Shown: positions 49,228 to 60,670 of the stretch, in pieces | Layout of the letters: each line of letters begins with the position of its first letter | Numbering within the stretch: position 1 is the first letter of the stretch | Source of the DNA: Crambe crambe | Lineage: Eukaryota > Porifera > Demospongiae > Poecilosclerida > Crambeidae | Direction of reading: 5' to 3' | DNA: 64,000 nucleotides | Assembly: GCA_963924555.1 (NCBI GenBank) | Contig: OZ004595.1 | Location: 2,046,001-2,110,000 of the forward strand | Made by a program: the position numbers and the translations under genes | The notes under the pieces: generated by a model | Database searches by the model: none | Seen by the model: the letters and a program-made list of their open reading frames with translations, nothing else | Told to the model about the DNA's origin: nothing

Positions 49228-50667
49228 GAAGATGAGAGGAAAGATCTGGAAGAAGCTCAGAAGAAAGCTTACATGGGGTAACTTTACTAGACCAGCTACT
49301 GTCATTAGAACAGCAGTACTGATTGGAACTTGTGCAGGCATATTCTTCTAAGACAACATAAGGCAGAGTTGAGAAGAAAATCTAGGAAAATACAAGAAGC
49401 TCTGGTTTGTGGTAGCATGTCATTCTCACTGATATTTGCATAACACTGTTATAATCCTTTAGGAATTAGATCTGAAGATATTGAAAGAGCTTTCTCTAAA
49501 GGTGGGGAAACTATGCCCCGTTATTGTTTAAATTTGCACCTTCAGGAGCAAGAAGATTTGTCTGCACAGTCTGCACAAAGAGAGAAGGCAAAAGCAGATG
49601 TCCAATGGATGAAACAGGTGGGACTTTAGGTGACCTTTGCTGTCAAGAGCACATATTATGTTAACAATAGGTTGTTGCTGAGGAAATGAAACTAGGGACT
49701 TGGACTTGCTGTATCAGTGAGCAATATTGGGTGCTGGTTTGAGGAATGTAGACACTAAATCAGGAAAATACTTCTGTGTAAAGACCCATTATTTTACTTT
49801 CTTGGTATAATTCAAAGAGATGGTTACATGTTATGTGTGCTGTAGGGAGGAGGCAACACGAATGTGGCAGGAGAGAAGAAGAATGGGAACGGGAAAAGTC
49901 AGCAAGGGAAAGACTCATGAAAGAAGTAAGCCTCTTGTATGCATGACTTCTTGATGATTCCCATCATTATGTAGGTATTAGCAGACAGACAGAAGCAGAT
50001 AGAAGCAAGAGTGGAAGCAATCAGAGAATAGCAGGTATAGGATACTTTTTCAGAGAAAGAGGAGGAGTATCATACAAGGATCTTGTGAATCGTATCGATA
50101 CTTTAAGGGATTTCATGGCTATGTACATACAGGCTGAGTCTATACAAAGACGTGAGGAGTTACTACATGATATTGAACTAGCCAATCAAATGACTTCTAG
50201 GGAGAGTCACATGAGGGAGAGGGAAAAGGAAAACAGGATTAAAGAACTGGCACAACAGGTTATAATTCCTTACTTCATTAATCAAACTATCCATTAAAGT
50301 ACACTCCTAAAGAGGTAATCTCCAAAATAAGACAACCTCTCTACCAGAGATGCTTGTCAGTCAGACTTGCTGTGATTTATTTGTAGGTTTCAGAGAAAAG
50401 GAGAATAGCTCAGAAAGACTTGGAATTGATGCATTATAATTGGAAGAACAGAGGTAATCATAGGTCCAGGAGTACATTGGTGTATGTTTTGCTCTACAGG
50501 CAAATGGATGAGGATTATGATGACTATTTAAAAGAAGAGATCCAGAGAGATATCAACCTAAGGTAGACAGTGGTGCACGGAGAATGATTTGCTGTCACTT
50601 TATTTTTATACAGTTTCATGGAAGGAAGAAACATGCTTGGTATTAGCATTGACTGCAATTTTATTTT
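49228..50667 (+). pseudogene. Multi-exon coiled-coil gene, fullest copy, with two clear lesions
   Basis: Exons in order: 49228-49276 (EDERKDLEEAQKKAYMG), 49353-49404, 49463-49501, 49546-49617 (EQEDLSAQSAQREKAKADVQ), about 49849-49929, 49976-50034 (VLADRQKQIEARVEAIRE), 50133-50258 (AESIQRREELLHDIELANQM), 50387-about 50453 and about 50500-50562 (QMDEDYDDYLKEEI), 50614 on (FMEGRNMLGI). The product is a charged helical protein resembling trichohyalin-plectin-homology ciliary proteins by composition; the family is not certain. Lesions: one extra A near 49879 shifts the frame in 'MWQERRR', and TAG at 50030-50032 ends 'EAIRE'. The last exon loses the usual GLNL-stop. Copies of its 3' exons fill the duplicons. 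Sequencing error or a live allele elsewhere cannot be excluded. Confidence 0.55.
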
Positions 50668-50727
50668 AAAGCCAACTACAGCATGGCATTGTAGTCTCCC
50701 CAGATGTCGTGCGCCACATACAGCTTG

Positions 50728-50930
50728 TTATGATCTGGGATCAATGAAACAATTCACTAGATCTGGACAATTGCAAGTGTCTGTGACTTCAACTTCTCCA
50801 CCTGGTGCAAAGAATTGAGCATTGCAACCTCCACAGAAGTCACTTACACATTTGGCACCAGGATGAGCGGGACAGAAATTCACATCACATGGATCAGCTA
50901 AGCAGTTCACTATTTCATCATCAGGACAAT
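50728..50930 (-). pseudogene. Fragment of a CGGC-module exon
   Basis: Reads CPDDEIVNCLADPCDVNFC..AHPGAKCVSDFCGGCNAQFF..VTDTCNCPDLVNCFIDP after a minus-strand acceptor (TTAACAG at 50931-50937), then stops at RS-stop. Decayed homology to a second module continues past the stop (GGGGAGACTACAATGCC near 50695-50712). It overlaps the 3' end of the coiled-coil gene on the other strand. An ATG at 50964 could start the frame (MATKIPRSTL), but it has no signal peptide. Confidence 0.5.
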
Positions 50931-50964
50931 CTGTTAATGTAGATCGAGGAATTTTAGTAGCCAT

Positions 50965-52196
50965 GCATAATCAAGAAAGAGAGAACTTGCATTTTATAAA
51001 AGATAAGACATTTAGGGATGTGCACTGTTTCCATTATATATAGTAGGCTTTGCTCATACTTATGATTATTAGCCGTACTTATAAATTATGGTACAAAGTT
51101 TACTTAAAATAGCCGCTCTAGAACTAAGTAACTAGCTAATACTATTGATAAGTACAATACTGTTACCCTTAATGAGTAGCTAGAGCAAGGAACCATTCTA
51201 ATGCATTCTAGCTACAGTATATCTTGTATGTCCTATACCTCCTGAGCAAGTGACGGCAGAAATCATGTATGCTGCAGCCATGAACGTCGTAACAGTGAAT
51301 AGTTTCCAGATAAACATGTTGCAAGATAAGATAATCATAAAGACAGAGGAGACAATAACACAGGCCAGAATTTACTAGCTATAGGCCAGAATTTAATGCT
51401 TTTATAGCCATGCAGTGAACGATAAAGATTATTTTGACTAATTAATTTTGAATGGTTTCTCACAGTACCATATTTAGAGAGTCCATTTGCACTCATTTTC
51501 ACCTCTTTGAGCATTTGCTAAGGATTCAAAATTTCCAAAGTTGGCAGATAGATGTATAAGTCACACTCTCTGCTGTTGTTTGAAAGCAGAAATTTTGGTG
51601 GTGAAGAATTTAAGTCACAACAGCTATCGAGTCAAGCTAGGTGAAAGGGATACGTAGCTAGCTACTAAGTTTACAGGAGATAAGTTAGATTCAGTCCTGA
51701 GTTCAGAACAACTGACATACAGGAAACCACAACCAAATACACATAGTAATAATAGTCAATACATGCTTTGCATTACTCTCCTCTCATTTTAGGAGGCTAG
51801 CCTCTTCCATAGTATTATGCCATGATTCATTGCTTTGTGGTGCAAGTTTTTATATATAAACTAGGTTCTAGGTTGTATTTACATGGCTTGTCCAGCTTCA
51901 AAATAGTTTTCCTTTCCTCTATGGAAGCTGTTAACAAGATCTGAGAAGAAACTACTGTGGGCTTTCAATATCAATATAACTCTTTTAATGTGTTTTTCTC
52001 AGTTTAGCTAGTCATCCACATTGAGCCTAAATTCCACAGATTATAGTTAGCTGTGCCACAACAAGCTTGTACGTAGGTGTAGGCATTATGACAACAGGCA
52101 TCCAGCAAGTATAAAAAATCTCTCATCGTCATAAGAAAAACTATCTTTCATTACATTCACTGAAGTGTTGGAGTTCCAGATTCAGTCTACAACAAG
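50965..52196. other. Intergenic region upstream of the inhibitor gene
   Basis: No exons recognised. TATAAAAAATCTC at about 52110-52122 lies 75-85 bp before the ATG and may be the core promoter TATA element of the next gene. Confidence 0.45.
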
Positions 52197-54615
52197 ATGA
52201 TGTGTTGGAAATTTATCTCCATCGTTATCATTGGAGTGGTAACATTGACTGCTCTCACTAATGCTGCTGTTAGAGTCCCAATCAAACCACGGCCTGTCCA
52301 GCTTCCCACCAAATGTGCAGCAGTTCTCTGTGCCCGACCACGATGTCCTAATCCACTTCCACCTGCTAAGGGAGAATGCTGTTCCACCTGCCCCTCTCCA
52401 AGTAAGTTTCATTTCAAGAGTAATAATTATTGTTAATTATATAGCTACTTTCAGCTGTAGGTTGCAGGAGAAATGGACAGTTTTATAAGATTGGGATGAG
52501 TTTTCCAGCTGGTGACGGATGCAATAAATGGTAAAGTTAAAATTAAAAAAAACTCAGAAGCGAAATATTTGCATGTTAGCTATTAGCAGAACTTATAATT
52601 AGCTAGCTAAACTTTAAGTCAATTTTTTATAAAACTACATGCATTACTCTATTCATTATAGCAGATGTCTTGCTCCTGGTCACATTGCTTGCACACGGAG
52701 AGCATGTGGATGCAGAAGTGGTCGAGTGTTCTATAAAGTTGGAGCCCGCTTTCCTTCCAATGATGGATGCAACACATGGTAAGCTGTAAGCAGTATAGCT
52801 ATCTATAATGAAACAGAAATGGAACCTATTAAAAGTTGGTCAGGGCCAGTTTTATAAAACTGGCTAGCTATCTTGCATTCTAATGTTCTTACTTACTTAC
52901 ATAGTACATGTACTGCCCCGGGACGCATTGTTTGCACAAAGAAAGCTTGTAGATGTACAAGGAATGGAGTACACTACAAAATAGGAGCTACCTTTCCAGC
53001 TGACGATGGATGCTATTTAGAAGATATTTTGTAGCTACTTTAACAAATTCTGTGTTGCTTACCAAGTACAGCTGCAACTGTAGCTAATTATACGATACAA
53101 TCAAACTGCTCTGTAGCACTTGTATTTCTCATGGTTCCGTTACCTGCACCAAGAAAGCTTGTGGGTGTGTGAGAAATGGAATTTTCTATAAAGTCGGAGC
53201 AACATTTCCTGCTGGTGATGGATGCAATACATGGTATAATTTAAGCTGCTCGAGAATGGCTAACTAGAATTAATATGGTACCTTTTTCTTCACTCTTGTA
53301 GTACATGTACGAAAAATGGCTTCATTGCTTGTACCTTGAAAGCTTGTTGTAAGTTTTGTCGCATGTTCTTGACATCACAATTGCTACTACTGTGTGATGT
53401 TTGTGGTCATGTATATAGTGGGTTGTCCAGTGAAAGGTCAAGTCTTCACCAAGTGTGCTTCTGCCTGCCCACCCACCTGCACTAATCCTAAGCCCATTTG
53501 TACTAGACAGTGTGTTCCTCGGTGCCAATGCCCCAGGGGAACTGTCATTAACCAACTCTCAAGAAAATGCATACGAGTCAAGGACTGCCCAACCCAATGC
53601 CCTCCTGATAAGCCACTGGTGAACTGCTTTGTGGATCCATGTCAGTTTGCCAAGTGTTCTGCCCATCCTAAGGCCAAGTGTAGTGCTGATTATTGTGGTG
53701 GCTGCAATGCTAGGTTCTTCGACTCCAAAGGAAATAAAGTCACAGAGAGTTGTGGTATGTGGTCAGTGTCACATGCATACACTCATTGTGGACTCTCCCT
53801 GAAATGATAAACAAGCAAGAAAGTAAACAAACAGACAGACAGACAGACAGACGGACATACATACATACATACATACATACATACATACATACATACAACA
53901 AACAAACAACATAAAATCAGGATGATGGAGGATACTCACTCTTTATCCCATTAATCCGGATATTTCTCTAATCAGGACACTTTTCCTGGTCCATATTATA
54001 CCAATATCTCTTTTTCTACCTAGAGTGCCCAGTACAAGGCCAGCTTTTCACTTCATGTGGTTCAGCATGCCCTGCCAATTGCACCAACCCCCATCCTCCT
54101 TGCACCAAACAGTGTGTTGCTCGTTGTGAGTGCCCCCACAGAACTGTCATCAACGAGAAGACCAAGAAATGCACTCCAGTCAAAAAGTGCTCAAGACAAA
54201 GTAAGCCATGCTAACTGACTTCATAGCCAACAACGATGCATGAGGTATAGTGGATTTCCTTTCTGGCAACAGACAAAATAAGAAACAGTACCTAATGACA
54301 TGCATGCTGCCAGAGTATTATGGGATAGTCACAACACATCACAGGGATCGAAGCCTACTTATTGTTCATGCTTTAATATCAAAGCAGGAGAGGCCATGGT
54401 GCCCATCACTTTTTATCAACTTATCACAATTTTCTGTAGTTTGTCCCCTGACTCAAGTTTTTAATGGGTGTGGGTCTGCATGCACCCCCACGTGTTCCGA
54501 CCCTAACCCAATCTGTATCCAAGTGTGTGTGCCTCGCTGCGAGTGTCCTCATGGTACTGTCCTCCACAGGAAGAGATGCATCCCTCAATCACAGTGCCCA
54601 CCCAGGAAAGGCTAA
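52197..54615 (+). CDS. Secreted modular protease-inhibitor-like protein (pacifastin/VWC-like + TIL + CGGC)
   Basis: Exons: 52197-52401 (signal peptide MMCWKFISIVIIGVVTLTAL, then 'CAAVLCARPRCPNP..GECCSTCP'), 52461-52530, 52662-52778, 52905-53034, 53117-53233, 53302-53348, 53419-53754, 54024-54200, 54440-54615. Exons 2-6 encode tandem units 'G-x-FYK-x-G-x-FP-x-DGCN-x-C-x-C..CT-x-x-AC', the pacifastin/VWC-like spacing, with every intron in the same phase. Exon 7 carries a TIL domain (CPVKGQVFTKCASAC..) and one CGGC module; exons 8 and 9 are TIL domains, ending CPPRKG-stop. TIL and pacifastin folds typically inhibit serine proteases, so a secreted inhibitor or matrix protein is likely. Exon 4 lacks the normal ending and donor (DGCYLEDIL-stop, TAG 53032-53034). 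Skipping it keeps the frame, since exons 3 and 5 are both 117 nt and in phase. Confidence 0.75.
53820..53897. repeat. Tetranucleotide microsatellite (ACAG)n(ACAT)n in intron
   Basis: ACAGACAG..ACGG..ACATACAT runs between exons 7 and 8 of the inhibitor gene. Confidence 0.95.
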
Positions 54616-55309
54616 TGGACGAAGATGTAGCACACTACATGAACAGAACTATAATTCATTTTTGTGACAAAATTAACAATTAACATTATTACTGCACAAA
54701 TAGTATACCTAGCTATAACCAGTCAGCTGTCCTGCTTTATGGGCTGTATAGAATGTACTAAGACATTATTACAGGCTCTAGAGGCATAATTACCGTATTA
54801 TAATAGGTGAATGATTGTGATAGTAAAATTAATAGCCTCAGACTCCCCCAATCAATGGACATAGCTAGCAGTTTATTCTGTAGCTAGAGCTAGTAATTAA
54901 GGATTTGGGTGGTTAAAACTGAAAGGGGGATGGTCTGGTACCATGGTTACATGGAGGGAGCAGTAATTAAACTTAGTTTCAAGGGTGAATGATTCTGTGT
55001 ATTCCTTGGCATCTATGCTAGTCATAACTTAGTCACCATATTTAGCCAGTGCATGTGTCATTAGCTATGATAGTTTCATCTATTAACAAAAGTAGCTCAT
55101 AAGCACACTGCAGTCTGACCATTTCCATGTATTATGTGCTAGTAGTGATGACTTCATAGGAAATCTTTCTTGTTAGCTTATTGCATGTTTGTAGCTACTC
55201 TCCTTCCCTCCCTCCTCCCCCTCCCCCTCTTCCCCCTCCCCACCCCTCTGCCCTTCCTTCCCCTCCCCACCCCTCCCCCTTCCTTCCCCCTCCCAATGAT
55301 GGTTAATAC
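54616..55309. other. 3' flank, with polypyrimidine tract
   Basis: No exon. 55199-55293 is a C/T-only stretch (CTCCCCCTCCCC-type). Confidence 0.6.
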
Positions 55310-55410
55310 TGTTAGTGGTCCAATCAAACTCACTCCACTGACTCAAGTATTCAATGGGTGTGGGTCCCCCATGTGTTCCAACCCTAACACCACCATAATA
55401 TTATTATAAG
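55310..55410 (+). pseudogene. Truncated TIL exon relic
   Basis: CTCCACTGACTCAAGTATTC then AATGGGTGTGGGTC matches the last inhibitor exon (LTQVFNGCGS), but about 20 bp later it jumps to TGTTCCAACCCTAACACC and then to non-homologous sequence. It lacks most cysteines. Confidence 0.65.
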
Positions 55411-56126
55411 TGGATAGCTATACAGATGCCAGTGCTTCCTGGATTAGGCATGCATGCTCAGCAGAGTGTAATAAAATTAATGATGCAGACATGAAGGCTC
55501 CAGAAGCGTATTATTAGAGACTAAAAATGAATATCTAATAATGAATATTATAATTATTGTAACAATAAATTAGTAGGAATCAATATTCATTATAATCAGC
55601 TAATTACTGCATCATTATGTAACCATGGTACCAGACTCCCCTCTCAAAAATCATAATTAGCTATTTACTAGCTCTAGCTAGAAAATAAACTAGCCATGTC
55701 CATATATTGGATAGTTGCCTTTCTTGCTTTCTGCAATTTTGTTTTTGTGGCATTCCACATACACCAAGCCTAGCTAACATCCTTTAGAAAATAAAAGGAA
55801 CTGTTGAGGTAAAAATTTGACTTCTGATGATTGGATGCCAGCCACTAAAGTTTGTCTGGATGAAGGGAAATAACTACTTTGTCTTTCTCAATTCATCAGG
55901 AGGCTTTGTAATTCACACTGTACCCCTGGGTCATAATTATGTGGTAGCTAGAGGTTTTGAGTTTCAGTCCATATGTGTGGACATTAGCTAGTATAGCAAA
56001 AATGGAAAAGTTAGGGCATGATCCCATTTTTTGAGGAGAAGGGATTATTCTGAGAATGATAATGAGCATTTTGCCATAGTTTGCCGCAGTTTGCCATAGT
56101 TAGCCTGATCAATCCCCTGGGTATTT
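55411..56126. other. Spacer
   Basis: AT-rich; no gene recognised. Confidence 0.5.
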
Positions 56127-56369
56127 ATGCAGATCTTACTGACAATAATATCTCTACTGATACTCCTGGTCAAGACGGCAGACATAGATCCTGTTGCACA
56201 GGTCTGTAGTTAGCTTATATAGCTACATCACAAACTGATAATGCATAGACGTATCATTTGCTGTAGGATCATATTATTATGTCTCAACAAATTGAAGTTG
56301 GCTTTAGCCCAGAGGAGCTGCTGACCAAATTTTTTGACTCCATTAACAAATACCCATATGGTCCAAGAG
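56127..56369 (+). CDS. Two exons of a small secreted protein (partial)
   Basis: Exon 56127-56201 starts at ATG and encodes a clear signal peptide, MQILLTIISLLILLVKTA, then DIDPVAQ; it ends CACAG|GTCTGT. Exon 56267-56369, after TTTGCTGTAG, continues in frame as DHIIMSQQIEVGFSPEELLT then KFFDSINKYPYGPR, with donor G|GTACTG. I do not recognise the family and found no further exon before 57 kb. A short frame could arise by chance, but the combination of signal peptide and two matched splice pairs is good. Confidence 0.4.
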
Positions 56370-56787
56370 GTACTGAAGTATACCGTATAGAGGTGTACTA
56401 TCTTGCTAGATAGCTAATTAATCCCTTTTGACTAATTATGTTTATCCTCACTAGCTAGCTGTTACTGTGTCATTGAAATAACAGTTACTGTAGCTAAGTT
56501 TACTAGTTAGTGTTAGATTTGACCTTTTTTTTTTTCAAGGATAATACTAAAATGCTGAGTAAGCAATACGAATATTATTTCCAGTCACACCCATCACATA
56601 AAAGTCAGTTGGGCGGAGTTTTCAATAAGGTGCACACATGGGGTACATGGAGACTCACAGCCAGTAAAACCAGGTAGCTACCATCCTCCAGAGGAAGAGA
56701 TGCTCCCTCCCAAAATGTACTACTTAAGTTGATCCTTAGCACCATCCCCCCTCACAGGCTCTCCCTCTCCCAGTGATGGTTAATAGC
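56370..56787. other. Spacer, possibly intron of the small secreted gene
   Basis: No further exon identified. Confidence 0.4.
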
Positions 56788-56957
56788 TACTGTTAGTGGT
56801 CCTATCGAACTCACTCTACTGACTCAAGTCTTCAATGGCTGTGGGTATGCATGTACCCCCACGAGGTCTAACACCATCTGATTCTCCTGTGTGTGTCTGT
56901 CCTTGTGCAGGAAGAGATGCATCCTTCAATTACAGTGCCCACCCAGGAAGAGCTAAT
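56788..56957 (+). pseudogene. TIL exon relic with internal deletion
   Basis: CTGACTCAAGTCTTCAATGG..GTATGCATGTACCCCCACGA matches the inhibitor's last exon. CCCTAACCC is lost, and the segment between CTGTGTGTGTCTG and TGTGCAGGAAGAGATGC is collapsed. It ends at the homologous CCCAGGAAGAGCTAATGGACG. Confidence 0.65.
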
Positions 56958-57178
56958 GGACGGGATGTAGCTCATAGCTAAATGCACTAAAATAAATGAT
57001 TGAATGCCATTTTTAATTATAACTGAATGTAGCTAGCCCAGCTGTTATGCTTTCTGGATGAATGCTTCATTTTGTTGCACGCTTACTCAGCAGAAGTGCA
57101 GACATGTAGGCTCCAGAAGCATAATTATTATTATAGACTAAAAATGAATTGTACTTGTAGTTAATGATGAATATAGTT

Positions 57179-58130
57179 ATCAGAGAGTGCGCTAGCACTC
57201 TCTAAGTAGGGATGGCGGGTCAAAGGTCATAAGACTGTATAAACTAAAAACTCTTCTTTCTCTTCTACCCTTACTCTACAGGTTCTCAGAAGGCTACAGT
57301 GAATTATTACATCTACAAAGAAGAGAGGAGAATGTTCAAAGACCAAAAATTCATTCGCTAACATGAGAAAAAAACGATGTCTAAAATTGACTTTTGTTCT
57401 TTTTCTTTATAATAATCAGGATAATAATAATAATCAGAGAGTGCGCTAGCACTCTCTAAGTAGGGATGGCGGGTCAAAGGTCATAAGACTGTATAAACTA
57501 AAAACTCTTCTTTCTCTTCTACCCTTACTCTACAGGTTCTCAGAAGGCTACAGTGAATTATTACATCTACAAAGAAGAGAGGAGAATGTTCAAAGACCAA
57601 AAATTCATTCGCTAACATGAGAAAAAAACGATGTCTAAAATTGACTTTTGTTCTTTTTCTTTATCAGAGAGTGCGCTAGCACTCTCTAAGTAGGGATGGC
57701 GGGTCAAAGGTCATAAGACTGTATAAACTAAAAACTCTTCTTTCTCTTCTACCCTTGCTCTACAGGTTCTCAGAAGGCTACAGTGAGATACTACTTCTAC
57801 AAAGAAGAGAGGAGAGTGTTCAAAAACCAAAAATTCATTCGCTAACATAAGAAAAAAACGAGTTCTAAAATTGACTTTTGTTCATTTTCTTTATAATCAG
57901 AGAGTGCGGTAGCACTCTCTAAGTAGGGATGGCAGGTCAAAGTCCATAGGACAGTATAAACTAAAAACTCTTCTTTCTCTTCTACCCTTACTCTACAGGT
58001 TCTCAGAAGGCTACAGTGAATTATTATATCTACAAAGAAGAGAGGAGAATGTTCAAAAGCCAAAAATTCATTCGCCAACATAAGAAAAAAACGAGTTCTA
58101 AAATTGACTTTTCGTTCTTTTTCTTTATAA
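57179..58130 (+). repeat. R repeat array, four tandem units of about 230 bp
   Basis: Unit starts at about 57181, 57435, 57665 and 57898, separated by 0-20 bp of AAT triplets. Units 1-3 have GGGTCAAAGGTCA (perfect DR1); unit 4 has AGGTCAAAGTCCA. It is the mirror image of 13729-14452. Confidence 0.9.
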
Positions 58131-58382
58131 TAATAATAATAATAATAATAATAAGGATAATAATAATAATAAGATCGACGTACCGACTTACTGGCTATAG
58201 TCATCAAAATTCTGCTTTGGCCATCTGTTAGAGCGGCACCTAGAGGCTGATCTTTTGCTATTAGTTTTGACTAAGGCTCTACTTCACTATTCGATAGCAC
58301 TCGGAACACAGCTGCTAATCTTTCTACGCCATTTTGAAGGGGGCGGGGCTTATGGGCGGAGCCACGTAAGCTTAAGTTTAGC
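58131..58382 (+). promoter_or_regulatory. Z repeat, copy 4, left part (split by transposon)
   Basis: An (AAT)n run, then the GATCGACGTACCG tip, GCCATTTT box and GGGGGCGGGGCTTATGGGCG boxes. The unit continues at 60671 after the transposon. Joined, it is the reverse complement of 12.57-13.10 kb. Confidence 0.6.
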
Positions 58383-60670
58383 CATAGATACTATACTCCG
58401 CCCCGGGATTGGAAACCGGAGATTTCCCGCGGACACTCCGTGTTGGAGGAGAAATTGCGCGCGAAAATTTGTCGCTATGACAATAACCTAAAGCTCTGGC
58501 TTTAGAATGGCTTCTTGTTTTACAGCAAGCATACTAGATGAGCTAGAAGGATAAGATAAGCTACAGTACTTACATGTTTGAATACACTACTTACAAGTAT
58601 AAACCATCACAATAAGTTTACTAATAAATCTGTTGCTGAAGGCTGTCAATGCTTTATACTAGCAGATGATTCTTTCAAATTAGATACTGAAGCTACAAAA
58701 AGTTCATATGAAATTGCTGAAAACTATCTCGCTTTAATATCATCGAAAATGAAACTGTCGTTTCAATATTTGAAGCCAGACTAACACTGGTGCTAGGTAG
58801 CTGCATCGAATGGAGAAGAACAAAACAAAATAAAAACAGAGAGCAAACATGGTCATCTTACCACAAAATATGAGTGTGTGATAAGTACCAAATAACAAAT
58901 CCTGTACAATATTTTATCAGTATAATTTTATTGGACATCACATTTTTAAGGAACTGATAAAGATCTGTCATCCTGTACCTACTGTAGCTTCCACTCCACC
59001 ACCATCATTAACTTACAATGAAAGAAACGCTCTACGATATGTTGCTGGATATATATTCCAAGACTGTTGAAAAAGAAACTTTCTACTTCAACTCACCCAT
59101 TGAAAAAGGACATAATTTTGTGCATCAGTGATCTACTGGCTGATGATGGTGATGAAGAAGATGATGATGATGACTCACATGACTGGGTAGACCTAGTGGA
59201 TCGTGGTGGTCTTACCCTAGTAAACAATAAAACATTTGATGTTTTTGTTGCGATAGAATACGAGGTGAGAAACAGACTGGGAAAAGATATGGAGCTGACA
59301 GATGCGGTTATGAAGGAGATAGCAGAAAGCGATCAAGTTGCCTTTTTTTGGTCCCTCTTGAATGAGGAATGGCAAGAGGAGAGCAGTGTTGCCCTCCTGC
59401 ATATGGTGGTCAGCCAGTTTTTTGGATTTTCCTATGCCTCCTCGTGGATAGAAAACTTTAAGGCCACACATAAGAAAACCACGCAAAAATCAAAAGGAAT
59501 AAGAAAACAACTAATTTCTGAATCTAGTTCCAGTGAGTGTCACCCCAATCATCTTAAATATTGATGTTATAATAATGTACTTATGGAATAATGTCAGCAT
59601 CTAGCTACATGCTATACTAATATAACCCAAGAGGCTTTTTAGACACTTTCCGTGGTCTTGGTCTTTTAGGAAGGGGTCTTGAATTTTCTTTTACTGATGA
59701 TGTCATTTTGATGAGGTTGGTATCTGCATTTCCAGTACATACTTTGCTGGAATCAATTTTTGGTTTCAATAGCTGGAACACTTGATACCACAGTATAGGT
59801 AAATTCCACAATACAATTCACAGGATTCAGCTTGTTGTTGGGAAATGATATGCTCTAAGCCCATTGATCGCTCTCTGCTGCTGCTTCTTTCTGCACGATC
59901 TTCGAGCACTCAAGCGAAACTTCCTTCCACCCATGGCTGATAGAAATAAATACATAGCTAGCCTTATATAGCTTATTATCCCATGCACAATGCACAGCTA
60001 TAGTCATGGTTGTAGTTAGCTAGCTATAGCTATATGAATGTGGTGTTACTTTACAGATAGCTGATCAATGTCATAATTTATAGATTAGCAAAAGTGCATC
60101 ATTACAAGAGTACACTAAATCTTATATTGCTCAAGCGATAATCTAGTCCTAGCTTTAGTATTTGCATGATGGAGCTTTTCTTTTAATATTATAGTACTGA
60201 TGTTCTTCCCCCGACTAGTTAAGACCCTATCATACCTCTAACTGAGTAAAACTAGACTATCATTGTAGCACACTTGTTATAAACAAGCTCAAGCGATATC
60301 CCAATCCTAGTTGCAGCAGATTCATGAAAAAATAATGCTCAAATGCTCCTTATATGGACATTCTTACCCCAACAAGTTCTGTACATATATTTATTTCTTG
60401 GAGTGAGAATATCTCTATCCCAAACTGCTTTTGCTCTACTGAATTTATAGCATTAGTAAGTTACCTATGGATACTAAAGTTTGACCATCTTTTTACCGTA
60501 TAGATTCTATTGCACACCTTATAATAACGAAAAAACCTCCGTTGCTACGGCTTGTTGACGACCGTTACTATACAACACGGAGTGTCCGCGCATGTTTTGT
60601 ATTGTTGTAATGGAAAATTTTGGATGCGCAGACTTCGTTTCCAATCCCGGGGCGGAGTATAGTATCTATG
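58383..60670. mobile_element. CATAGATA-type transposon with transposase remnant, 2288 bp
   Basis: Perfect 34-bp inverted ends, CATAGATACTATACTCCGCC through GGATTGGAAAC, and 7-bp duplication GTTTAGC (58376-58382, 60671-60677). The sister Z copy at 12892-12898 shows the empty site. The CA..TG ends and 7-bp duplication are compatible with P-superfamily elements, but I could not prove the superfamily. It is the only member here with protein-coding remains. Confidence 0.9.
59017..59564 (+). pseudogene. C-terminal transposase remnant
   Basis: A 'NERNALRYVAGYIFQ' motif at 59017-59061 is in one frame. The following 'HPLKKDIILCISDLLADDGD..DWVDLVDRGGLTLVNNKTF..SSWIENFKATHKKTTQKSKG' lies in another (59067-59564, to the stop), so a frame shift separates them. 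YVAGYI-type motifs followed by this C-terminal domain are, from memory, widespread in sponge and cnidarian repeat proteins. The N-terminal catalytic part is not visible in the 640 bp upstream within the element. It cannot encode an active enzyme. Confidence 0.6.

Noticed and set aside
57520-58130. Exon-like ORF after CTCTACAG inside R units (NYYIYKEERRMF)
   Set aside because: Some units have stops or shifts in the frame and no donor; the pyrimidine-AG is probably fortuitous.
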